NCBI GenBank assembly: GCA_028278465.1
Contig: JANQEF010000050.1
Span: 1-12,834 of the forward strand
DNA: 12,834 bases
Origin: Dehalococcoidia bacterium
GTDB taxonomy: Bacteria > Chloroflexota > Dehalococcoidia > Lucifugimonadales > Lucifugimonadaceae
Direction: 5' to 3'
This document shows, one piece after another, positions 6,509 through 12,834 of this stretch (position 1 is its first letter; each line of letters opens with the position of its first letter). The notes below the pieces were generated by a model. It was given only the letters and a program-made list of their open reading frames with translations. It was not told where the DNA came from and ran no database searches. The translations under genes were made by a program, and so were the position numbers.

Positions 6509-7396
6509 CTAGTCGGGCGGCGGAAGCACCAGCACCGGCACGGCGGCGGACCGCAGCACCTGGTCGGTCACGCTGCCAAGCACCGCGCGCTTGAACCCTG
6601 AGCGGCCGTGAGTTGTCATGACGATCAGGCTGCTGCTGTTCGACTTCGATGCGTCGATGATCGCCCGCGCCGGGCTCCCGGCCGTGACAAGGCAGTTCGA
6701 CTCGACACCGCCCGAGGAGGCGCGCTCGCTGAACGGCGCCAGGTAGTCCAGGCACTCGTTGCGCTCTCTCCGCAACTCGTCGCTCTCTTCAGAGGCGAAG
6801 GCGCCGACAACGGCCCGGATGAACAGGATCTTCGAACCGGTCTGAGCCGCTATGTCGATCGCCTCCTCGACAGCGGCCTCGCTGAGCGCAGAGCCGTCCA
6901 GCGTGACGATGATCTGGGCGGGCACGTCCGGGCTGGTAACGAGCGTCATCGCGCTCTCGGGGTTTGTGGCGATGACGGGCGTCGCAGCCGCCTTGATGAC
7001 CTTGTCCGTGATGCTGCCGAGGACCGCCCGGCTGAGCGCGGAGACGCGACGAGTGGCCAGCACCACGGCGTCTGCGCCGAGCTCTTTCGCCGCCGCTGCG
7101 ATCTCGGAATCGGCTGAGCCCTTGCGCACGAGCACGTTCGGCCGTGATCCGTTGTCTGCGATCTCGCTAGCGAGGTCCGTGAGATAGCCCTGGACCTGCG
7201 ATTCGACGTTGTCCGACTCGTCCCAGCTGGAGGAGGTTATCCGCTGCTGGACGTCGCCGAACGCCTCCTGCTTGCCGGAGACGACGCCGAGCAGGGTCAC
7301 CTGGGCGCCGATGACGGCGGCGAAGCGCCCTGCCCACCTGCCGACCGCTTCCGACTGCTCGAATCCATCAAGGGGGACAAGGAGTTCACGGAGCAT
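6509..7396 (-). CDS. Tandem-domain universal stress protein (UspA family)
   Basis: The 295-residue protein contains two Usp (Rossmann-like alpha/beta) domains at ~1-145 and ~158-291. Each starts with a beta-strand plus D-G ('LLVPLDGFEQSEA', 'IIVTLDGSALSEA'). Each ends in the nucleotide-binding region: 'ATRRVSALSRAVLGSITDKV' in domain 1 and 'TTHGRSGFKRAVLGSVTDQV' in domain 2. The ATP signature G-2x-G-9x-G(S/T) is nearly kept in domain 2 (first Gly replaced by Thr) and broken in domain 1 (both leading Gly lost). Domain 2 is therefore the more likely nucleotide binder. I chose ATG 7396 over the upstream ATG at 7438 because GAGG lies 5 bases before it and the first strand follows immediately. It is probably a cytoplasmic stress protein and the first gene of a two-gene unit with the GH15 enzyme. 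Confidence 0.92.
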   Translation of the reverse strand: MLRELLVPLDGFEQSEAVGRWAGRFAAVIGAQVTLLGVVSGKQEAFGDVQQRITSSSWDESDNVESQVQGYLTDLASEIADNGSRPNVLVRKGSADSEIAAAAKELGADAVVLATRRVSALSRAVLGSITDKVIKAAATPVIATNPESAMTLVTSPDVPAQIIVTLDGSALSEAAVEEAIDIAAQTGSKILFIRAVVGAFASEESDELRRERNECLDYLAPFSERASSGGVESNCLVTAGSPARAIIDASKSNSSSLIVMTTHGRSGFKRAVLGSVTDQVLRSAAVPVLVLPPPD

Positions 7397-7571
7397 GCCG
7401 ACCTCGATTCCTGAAAAACGCCGCGCGCAGGCCATCATCCGACGAAGAGTGCCACAGAGCGGCCCGAAAATTGGCGTAACAATCTAGCACAGCGAAATCG
7501 TTTGCAATCCTCCGTCGGCTCGGGCTAAGCTTCGGCGCCAGATTTCACAGCACATCGGCGGCACGGCCATC
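7397..7571. promoter_or_regulatory. Divergent promoter region between usp and the channel gene
   Basis: This 175-base gap separates two divergently transcribed genes, so both promoters should lie here. Weak candidates are TTGCAA (7502-7507), itself a palindrome, with TAAGCT (7526-7531) 18 bases on for the + strand. On the minus strand TAGATT (7486-7481) lies 15 bases from the same TTGCAA. Neither pair is a good sigma70 match. No operator or riboswitch is recognised. Confidence 0.3.
7402..7413 (-). promoter_or_regulatory. Usp leader: GAGG Shine-Dalgarno and an overlapping CAGGAATC word
   Basis: The minus strand reads CAGGAATCGAGG, then TCGGC, then ATG (7396). GAGG (7402-7405) is the likely ribosome-binding site. 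CAGGAATC (7406-7413) is the core 8-mer of the two operator-like copies at 3825-3911, but the flanks do not match and there is no dyad. I treat the similarity as possibly accidental. Confidence 0.45.
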
Positions 7572-9830
7572 TTGCGGTATTTCGAGCGGCTATATCCCGA
7601 GCAGTACTCCCAGCGGTGGCAGTACAACTTCGCCGCGGTCCTGTACGTGCTCGCCTTCGTCTCGCTGGCGCTCATCGTCGTCTTCGCCATCCAGTTTGTG
7701 CAGTCGAGGTCCGACGCCCGTGACTCGATCCAGCTCGATGTGTGGGAGAAGGCCGAGAAGGCGAAGGCTGCGGTCGATGCCCGGTTCGCCCATGTGCAGG
7801 AGGCCATCAGCCTTATAGCCGCCGAGGCTGACGCTGCGCGTACGGGAGCGTTCAGCGCGGACGGCGACATCTTCAAGCTCATGCGGGAAGACCCGAGCAT
7901 CCGAAACGCCGGTTTCTTCGAGCAGGCCGATTCAGACACCGAGTCTCCGAAGCTGGTCGCCTATCGCAGGTCTTCAGACCGACGGGGAGACTTCGATCCG
8001 AGGAGATCCGAAGAGGACGTAGCAGTCGCAAGTGTCTCGGGAGGCCGGTTCCAGATTCACTTCGACCACGCGGCTTCCGGCGCTCCGGGCTGGGCAGCGG
8101 CAATCGACGACGAGGAGGCCGGAGTCACCGTTGTACCGTTCGTCTACCCTGTCCGCTTCGGAGATGAGACCGGTCCCACCAGCTTCGTATTTGCCGAGAT
8201 TTCGCTGGGTGGATTGAATCAGGTTATAGAGTGGACTTCGCTCGGTGAAGCGGGTTTCAATTTACTGCTGGATAACGCAGGCAGAATAACCGAGCACCCT
8301 GACGATGAATTGGTGGCTCAACGGGCGGATTTCAGCGCCGCTTCAGGTATTTCAGCGGACCGCATCGAGGAGCTGAGAGGCAACTCTCCGGACACCGGGA
8401 TCAGCCTGGCTTTCTACAGCAACGAGGTCGATGGCAACGACTCGCTGTTGACCCTCCACACTCTGCCAACAGCAGACTGGACCCTGGGCTACATCGCCCT
8501 CGAGTCACAGGTGCTGACGCGGTCGGAAGAGACCAAGCAGGCGCTGATGCAGCTCGTCGCCGCGGCCGTCGCCTTCCTGTTCGTCATGCTGATCGTGGTG
8601 ACGCGCTCGTACGCCGGCAGCCTGGGAGGCCTGTGGCTGCTCGCGCTTTCGACCGGGCTGCTCTTCACCGCCGGGATCCTGGTGATCTGGTACCTGTTCG
8701 CCACCACGCCGGCGAGCACCGAGCCGACGAGAGTTGACCTGGCCGACGCCATCCAGGCCCACAAGGAGTACTTGACCTCTAACTTCGACGAAGAGTCGAT
8801 CGACGTTGAGGTCGGCATCGCTCTCACATCGGTCGACTTCACCAAGCTCGGCTCAACAATCGCCAACGCGGATGAAGCGATCATTAGCGGCTTCATCTGG
8901 TCGAACTGTTTCGACTGCCTGCTCAAGGGCAGGGACATCGGCCTTGGAGACGAAGGCCGATTCAGCCCGGTGGAGCCCGGCTTCTTCTTCCCGGAGGCAC
9001 GGGAGGTGGAGACCGAGCTTGTGCTGAACTTCCAGGAGGGGAAGGACAGGACGAACGTCTTCAGGTTCACGGCGATCGTCAGCCGTGATTTCCAGCCGGA
9101 CCGGTATCCCTTCGACACGGACAACGTTTCGCTCAGGATCTGGTCACAGGACTTCGATCTGCCGACGCTGCTGATTCCGGACATCGCCGACTACAGGTCG
9201 CTGGTGCAGACGGACAAACCGGGCCTGGCGACCGACTTTAATATCGCAGGGTGGAATACAGAGGGAACTTTCTACTCGTACGACGTGGTGAATTACAACA
9301 CCACTTTCGGAATGCAGCGAGAGATAGGAACGACGAATTCTACAGAACTTCTTTTCAACATTGCGGTTAGAAGAAACTTCATCAATGCATTTATCACTAA
9401 TATTCTGCCAATCGTCGTGATCATGGTGCTGCTGTTCCACGTGCTGCTCATCACTCCGAAGACGGAGAAGTACATCCTCGCATTCGCAGGCGGATCGAAG
9501 TCTGAGGGCGCTGCGGGCACAGGCTCGCCTACCTACACGTTGATCGCCACGTCGATGGTGCTGGCGTATACGAGCGCGCTCTTCTTTGCGGTGATCCTCG
9601 CCCACAGCCGGTTGCGGAACGAGATCCCTGCGGACGGCATCCTGTACCTCGAGTACTTCTACTTCGCCGCCTACTTCGCGATTCTGGCCGTGACGATGAA
9701 TGTGCTGGGCTTTGCGGCGCACCGCGGCGGATGGATCATCCACTACCGCGACAACCTGATCCCGAGGATCGCCTACTGGCCGCTGGTGACGCTGTTCCTG
9801 TTCGCGGTGACGTTCGTCACGTTCTATTAG
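7572..9830 (+). CDS. Cache-domain sensor fused to a pentameric ligand-gated ion channel (pLGIC) homolog
   Basis: Domains of the 752-residue protein, in order: TM helix (22-42); a double-Cache-like extracellular sensor (45-325) with the typical central 'VVPFVYPVRFG...FVFAEISLGGL' and closing 'TADWTLGYIALESQV'; TM helix (325-344); TM helix (353-376); a pLGIC ligand-binding beta-sandwich (408-600); and four TM helices, M1 605-627, M2 655-678, M3 690-713 and M4 734-751. pLGIC hallmarks are 'IDVEVGIALTSVDF...GFIW' at the first strands and the Pro-loop 'DFQPDRYPFD' (506-515; compare 'DFRRYPFD' in GLIC). Others are 'RRNFINAFITNILP' entering M1 (GLIC has 'NIILP') and 'PRIAYWPLV' entering M4 (GLIC has 'RIAFPVV'). 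As in other prokaryotic members the Cys-loop cysteines are absent. The only cysteines form C446-F-D-C449 in the binding domain. The M1-M2 linker is unusually long and Gly/Ser-rich. The start is TTG 7572: no ATG, GTG or TTG occurs in frame between the upstream stop (7485) and it. It is presumably a homopentameric channel; ligand and ion selectivity are unknown. Confidence 0.88.
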   Translation: MRYFERLYPEQYSQRWQYNFAAVLYVLAFVSLALIVVFAIQFVQSRSDARDSIQLDVWEKAEKAKAAVDARFAHVQEAISLIAAEADAARTGAFSADGDIFKLMREDPSIRNAGFFEQADSDTESPKLVAYRRSSDRRGDFDPRRSEEDVAVASVSGGRFQIHFDHAASGAPGWAAAIDDEEAGVTVVPFVYPVRFGDETGPTSFVFAEISLGGLNQVIEWTSLGEAGFNLLLDNAGRITEHPDDELVAQRADFSAASGISADRIEELRGNSPDTGISLAFYSNEVDGNDSLLTLHTLPTADWTLGYIALESQVLTRSEETKQALMQLVAAAVAFLFVMLIVVTRSYAGSLGGLWLLALSTGLLFTAGILVIWYLFATTPASTEPTRVDLADAIQAHKEYLTSNFDEESIDVEVGIALTSVDFTKLGSTIANADEAIISGFIWSNCFDCLLKGRDIGLGDEGRFSPVEPGFFFPEAREVETELVLNFQEGKDRTNVFRFTAIVSRDFQPDRYPFDTDNVSLRIWSQDFDLPTLLIPDIADYRSLVQTDKPGLATDFNIAGWNTEGTFYSYDVVNYNTTFGMQREIGTTNSTELLFNIAVRRNFINAFITNILPIVVIMVLLFHVLLITPKTEKYILAFAGGSKSEGAAGTGSPTYTLIATSMVLAYTSALFFAVILAHSRLRNEIPADGILYLEYFYFAAYFAILAVTMNVLGFAAHRGGWIIHYRDNLIPRIAYWPLVTLFLFAVTFVTFY

Positions 9831-9861
9831 CGGCGTGGTTCTGCGCTGGCGTTTTGCGAAC

Positions 9862-9873
9862 CCGGGATCCCGG
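9862..9873. repeat. 12-bp perfect palindrome CCGGGATCCCGG
   Basis: It lies 31 bases after the channel stop codon and just before the operator-like copy 3. It has no T-tract and no real loop (4-bp stem around GATC), so it is not a typical terminator. It may be a protein-binding site or chance in GC-rich DNA. Confidence 0.45.
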
Positions 9874-9879
9874 CACGAA

Positions 9880-9897
9880 TAACAGGTTCCTGTGAGG
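9880..9897 (+). promoter_or_regulatory. Putative operator, copy 3 (TAACAGGTTCCTGTGA)
   Basis: The perfect dyad ACAGG-TT-CCTGT lies within TAACAGGTTCCTGTGAGG, about 65-80 bases upstream of the lipoprotein start at 9962. Against copy 1, the 20-base stretch beginning 3 bases upstream of the TAACAGG matches at 16 positions. It has the same orientation relative to its downstream gene as copies 1 and 2. It suggests common regulation of the two related lipoprotein genes by an unknown factor. Confidence 0.5.
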
Positions 9898-9904
9898 CGT
9901 TGTC

Positions 9905-9917
9905 TTCCAGTCTGGAA
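9905..9917. repeat. Inverted repeat TTCCA-GTC-TGGAA
   Basis: A 5-bp perfect dyad with a 3-base centre lies between operator-like copy 3 and the lipoprotein start, in a position suited to transcription-factor binding. It is short, so chance cannot be excluded. Confidence 0.3.
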
Positions 9918-9961
9918 TACGCTCGGTCCATGGTTTCATCTCAGCCAGGAAAAACCCATCG

Positions 9962-10780
9962 GTGAAGTCTCTGGTGCTCGGAATCGGAACGCTAATAGCA
10001 CTGGTACTGGTCGCCTGCGGCAGCGATCAGCCGGCCACTGAGAACACAACCTCCCAATCGCCGACTGCCCGCGCAGCCGAAGCGGCCCAACCTACCGTCA
10101 AGCCGACCGCGACCCGTGTGCCGACCCCGGCGCCCACCAGGAGACCGAATACGGCAACTCAGCTCGGGCCGACCCCGACGCCTGTGGATGTGATCCCTCC
10201 CACGCTGCCGCCAGACCTGGAGTTCCAGTTCGCCGACATCCTGGGGCTCACACCGGAGCAGTGGCAGTTGAACGGATACGGGGCGATCAAGCCGTTGCCA
10301 CCGAAGCTGGAGCAGACCTCGGAACCGCTCGGAACAGAGGAAGTGATCGAAGGGTGGACAGACCTGCTCAGCGACACCCGTTTGATCGTCAACGGCAGCC
10401 CGGTTCACTTGACCGGAGCCGTCAACGAACTCGGCGACTTCGACTTCCTGTTCTGCGCCGCCGGGTACGGGGCTGTCATGGTCCTGCCGCCAGCGCTCGA
10501 GCAACACGGCGTCGGATCGCTGTTCCGCTGGCGAGTCGAGCACTCACCTGCCAGCCCATGGTGGAGCCCGACCCTGGTCTTCGAGCTGTTCGAGCCGACG
10601 TTCATACCGGCCTATCCGGCGATGTTTCGGACCTACCAGGACGTGTTTCGACGTCCAGTCTCCATCATCGGTAACGAGGCGTGGATCGACGGCTTCCTGT
10701 TCACCGAACTGGAGCTGAGCATCCTGACGATGGCCGATCCCACAGAGTTCTGCTCTGACGAAGTTCCTGCTGGCGGTTGA
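9962..10780 (+). CDS. Small membrane lipoprotein sharing a domain with the 1134-3752 lipoprotein
   Basis: The 272-residue precursor starts at GTG 9962, with AGGA about 11 bases upstream (a long spacer). It has a textbook signal: K2, a hydrophobic core and lipobox LVAC with the lipidated Cys at residue 19. A Pro/Thr-rich linker follows (~44-85, with PTPAPTRRP and TPTP runs) and then a domain (~95-265) of no family I recognise. This domain parallels residues ~91-220 of the large lipoprotein. The correspondences are 'VIEGWTDLLSDTRLIVNGS' with 'LVRDWTQFLAGTSIVDSNS', 'LFRWRVE' with 'VFDWSVE', and a closing 'LSILTMADPTEFC' with 'LSVSDPDPRPEC'. It lies 131 bases downstream of the channel gene on the same strand and ends 10 bases from the convergent AAA/TPR gene. 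It is probably anchored on the outer face of the membrane; an accessory role for the channel is only a possibility. Confidence 0.85.
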   Translation: MKSLVLGIGTLIALVLVACGSDQPATENTTSQSPTARAAEAAQPTVKPTATRVPTPAPTRRPNTATQLGPTPTPVDVIPPTLPPDLEFQFADILGLTPEQWQLNGYGAIKPLPPKLEQTSEPLGTEEVIEGWTDLLSDTRLIVNGSPVHLTGAVNELGDFDFLFCAAGYGAVMVLPPALEQHGVGSLFRWRVEHSPASPWWSPTLVFELFEPTFIPAYPAMFRTYQDVFRRPVSIIGNEAWIDGFLFTELELSILTMADPTEFCSDEVPAGG

Positions 10781-10790
10781 GGAACTCGAA

Positions 10791-12834
10791 CTACGCCTTC
10801 AGCAGGTCCCGAGCGCTCAGCACACGCTCGATCACTGGCTTCATCCGCAGGTCCGTAGCGATCGCCACCGCCTCGTCCTGCAGCTTCTCGATCCGGTCGC
10901 GCAGATCACTGGCGCCGTTCGTTGAAGCCTTATCGATCAGCATCTCGGCGTAGTTGACAGACGACCAGGCGAGCTGCGGCCGGTAGTCCGCCTCGCGGCA
11001 GAACTCGATCGCCTTCTCGAAATGAGCGGACGCCGCCTCTGAGTCACCGGCCGTCCACGCCAGCAGCCCGAGCAGCCGGTCGCCGGACAGCAGCTGGTGA
11101 GTGATCCTGTCTGACCAGTCGCTGAACTGCTCGCATCGAGCGGCGGCGCTCTGCTGATCGGACTCGATCACCGGCAGCAGCGCCCACGCGTGGTTAGCGG
11201 CCGACCAAGAGTTGATCTTGTCTATGCCGCTAGGGAACGCCGTGTCGAACCGGGCACGGGCCTTCTCCACGTAGCCGCTGTCACCCGTGGCCAGCGCGGC
11301 GAAGGCGTAGAGACAGGCCGACCAGACATGGAGGTGGCGCTCTCGCGGGTCCTCGTAAACATCCTCGACAGCCGCGAAGTCGCCCGTCTCCATCTTCACC
11401 CGCGCCTGCACGGCGAACAGCCGGGTGTCCTCGTAGTCGAGCTTCAGGCCCTTGTCGATATGCGCCAGCGCGGCGTCCCAGTTGCCGCGGAACGCCTCGG
11501 TCCTCGCATCGCCGCCAATGGCGGAAACCATCCAGCCACGGTTCTTCGCAGCCTCGGAAACCCGCACCGCCTGCCGGTTGTGCTCGTCCGACTTCGCCGG
11601 GCTGCCGGTCGCCGCGTAAGAGTTTGCCGCCCACACGTGGCCCAGCCACTCCGTCTCAGCGTCACCCGCTTCTTTACCAAGCTCGATGGCGCGCAGGCTG
11701 TTCGCAAGCGTCGGCTCCCACCTCCCGGCCATGCCGTCGATAGACGCCGCCGAAGCCACGCAGCTCATGATTAGCTGCGTCTCGCCCAGCTCCTCCGCCT
11801 TCTCTATCGCCTCAGCGATCCGCTTGCTTGCAAGGTCGATGTCGGAGCTCATTAGCGACCGGGCGTGGCGTGACATCAGGTCGACGGCCTGGGGCGAGTC
11901 CGGCGTGACCAGCCGCGAGGCCGCCTCGTAGATCTTCGTTTCGAACCCGCCCATGGGGAACAGAGACAGCGCTACCGACACAGCCTTTTCGTTCTCGCCG
12001 GATCTGGCCAGCAGCTCAAACGCCTGCTCGGTGGCGTTCGCCGCCTCTTCGATCCGCGCCAGGGCGGATAGGGCGCGGCCGAGGCCGAGAAGCGCGTCTA
12101 CCTTGAGCGCGTCGTCTTTCCCGGGCTCCAGCGCGTCGAGCAGCGCGCGGTAGTGGGCTTCGGCGCTCTCGTAGGCGAACGAGTCGATCGCACGCTTCCC
12201 GGCGAGCGTCAGGTAGTGCTTCAGCCTGTCGTTGCCGAGAACAGCTTCGGCGAGGCCATAGTGGTGGGCGAGCTCGGCCGCGTGCTCGTCGGCGTTTGCA
12301 CCCCAGAAGGCTTCGAGGGATTGCGCGATCCGGGCGTGGTACCTGACGCGGCGTGTCAGTGAAAGCTCCTCGGTCAGCGCGTCCTGCATCATCGGGTCGG
12401 TGAACTGGTAGAGACCAACCTCGGCTGGCATCTCCTCGATGATCCGGGCCTCCAGCGCCTCGTCGAGCAGGTCCACCAGCTGATCCTCTGTCAGCTCCTC
12501 GTTCAGGTTTGAGAGCACCTGCAGACGGAACTGCCGTCCGATCACGCCGGCGTGCGTCAGGACGTCGTAGCACTCCTCGCTCAGCTTATCGAGGCGCCGG
12601 CCGATCACCTCCCGCACGCTGTCCGGGACGCTGATCTCGTAGGACTGCGTTCGCCTGTCCACCGGCTTGCTGGTCAGGTCACCCTCCTGCACCAGCAGGT
12701 TCACGGTCTCAGTCACGAACAGCGGGTTGCCCTCGGTCTGGGCGTAGACCGTGTCGACGAGCCGGTCAGGGGCGTCGACGCCCGCCGACTCCTCGATGAA
12801 CCTCCGCACTTCGTGCTGCTTCAACCCTTCGAGA
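10791..12834 (-). CDS. AAA+ ATPase/TPR signalling protein, C-terminal part (5' end outside window)
   Basis: The frame is still open at the right edge ('LEGLKQHEV...'); the TTG at 12824 lies inside the conserved region, so the gene continues beyond the window. About 680 residues are visible. First comes the end of an AAA_16/NTPase lid with 'QTEGNPLFVTETVNLLVQEG' (the GNPLF hallmark). Next is a winged-helix-like segment, 'VREVIGRRLDKLSEECYDVL' and 'GVIGRQF', ending at 'YQFTDPMMQDALTEELSLTRR'. TPR-type helical repeats continue to the C-terminus. This order is known from class III adenylate/guanylate cyclase-associated ATPases and from LuxR/MalT-like regulators. No C-terminal HTH exists, so any effector domain is N-terminal and unseen. 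The last ~335 residues are colinear with the protein at the left window edge, e.g. 'ADYRPQLAWSSVNYAEM' against 'AGYRPELAWTLADYAEM'. It is probably a cytoplasmic signal-integration protein. Confidence 0.85.
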   Translation of the reverse strand, partial: LEGLKQHEVRRFIEESAGVDAPDRLVDTVYAQTEGNPLFVTETVNLLVQEGDLTSKPVDRRTQSYEISVPDSVREVIGRRLDKLSEECYDVLTHAGVIGRQFRLQVLSNLNEELTEDQLVDLLDEALEARIIEEMPAEVGLYQFTDPMMQDALTEELSLTRRVRYHARIAQSLEAFWGANADEHAAELAHHYGLAEAVLGNDRLKHYLTLAGKRAIDSFAYESAEAHYRALLDALEPGKDDALKVDALLGLGRALSALARIEEAANATEQAFELLARSGENEKAVSVALSLFPMGGFETKIYEAASRLVTPDSPQAVDLMSRHARSLMSSDIDLASKRIAEAIEKAEELGETQLIMSCVASAASIDGMAGRWEPTLANSLRAIELGKEAGDAETEWLGHVWAANSYAATGSPAKSDEHNRQAVRVSEAAKNRGWMVSAIGGDARTEAFRGNWDAALAHIDKGLKLDYEDTRLFAVQARVKMETGDFAAVEDVYEDPRERHLHVWSACLYAFAALATGDSGYVEKARARFDTAFPSGIDKINSWSAANHAWALLPVIESDQQSAAARCEQFSDWSDRITHQLLSGDRLLGLLAWTAGDSEAASAHFEKAIEFCREADYRPQLAWSSVNYAEMLIDKASTNGASDLRDRIEKLQDEAVAIATDLRMKPVIERVLSARDLLKA

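Noticed and set aside
7397..7438. 14-codon N-terminal extension of the universal stress protein
   Set aside because: ATG 7396 has GAGG at a 5-base spacing and begins directly at the conserved first beta-strand.
8700..9830. DUF4436-like membrane protein instead of a pLGIC module
   Set aside because: That family also has a PFD motif and C-terminal helices as I recall it, but the RRNF...NILP entry to M1, the four-helix count and the RIAYWP entry to M4 fit GLIC/ELIC better. It is kept as the main alternative to test.
11190..11774. Plus-strand open frame (194 codons) opposite the AAA/TPR gene
   Set aside because: It is Arg/Val-rich shadow coding with no domain; the opposite strand has clear TPR-type protein homologous to another gene in the window.

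Overview
The window is GC-rich bacterial DNA, densely coded on both strands. It uses GTG and TTG starts, has membrane lipoproteins with Pro/Thr-rich linkers, and carries large TPR proteins with AAA+ ATPase modules. This style fits a chromosomal segment of an uncultivated Chloroflexota (Dehalococcoidia/SAR202-like) lineage; that placement is inference, because no marker gene is present. I see no rRNA, tRNA, CRISPR array, transposase, integrase or phage gene.

Layout from left to right. (1) The C-terminal part of a TPR protein on the + strand, cut by the left edge. (2) A 2.6-kb lipoprotein gene on the - strand, encoding a lipobox signal, a domain shared with a second lipoprotein in the window, a beta-propeller-like repeat region and an alpha/beta-hydrolase fold whose Ser, Asp and His catalytic positions all appear substituted. 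(3) A divergent regulatory stretch with two copies of a TAACAGGAATC-type element and a strong GC-rich hairpin. (4) A SnoaL-like gene on the + strand with a doubtful start. Its stop codon interlocks with (5) a GH15 glucoamylase/trehalase-type gene on the - strand. Just upstream of that gene lies (6) a tandem-domain universal stress protein gene on the - strand; the two form a likely stress/carbohydrate operon. (7) Divergent from it on the + strand is a 752-residue protein combining a double-Cache sensor with a complete pentameric ligand-gated ion channel (pLGIC) module: beta-sandwich, RYPFD 'Pro-loop' and four C-terminal membrane helices. (8) A small lipoprotein gene follows on the + strand, with a third copy of the regulatory element upstream. 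(9) The right end is a - strand AAA+/TPR protein, cut by the window edge, whose C-terminal half is paralogous to the protein at the left end.

The most interesting item is the Cache-pLGIC fusion, a seven-helix polypeptide with two apparent extracellular ligand-sensing modules. A second theme is a possible surface-sensing set. The two lipoproteins share a domain and similar upstream elements, one is a predicted dead hydrolase fused to a propeller, and the other lies directly downstream of the channel. Whether these genes act together is inference.
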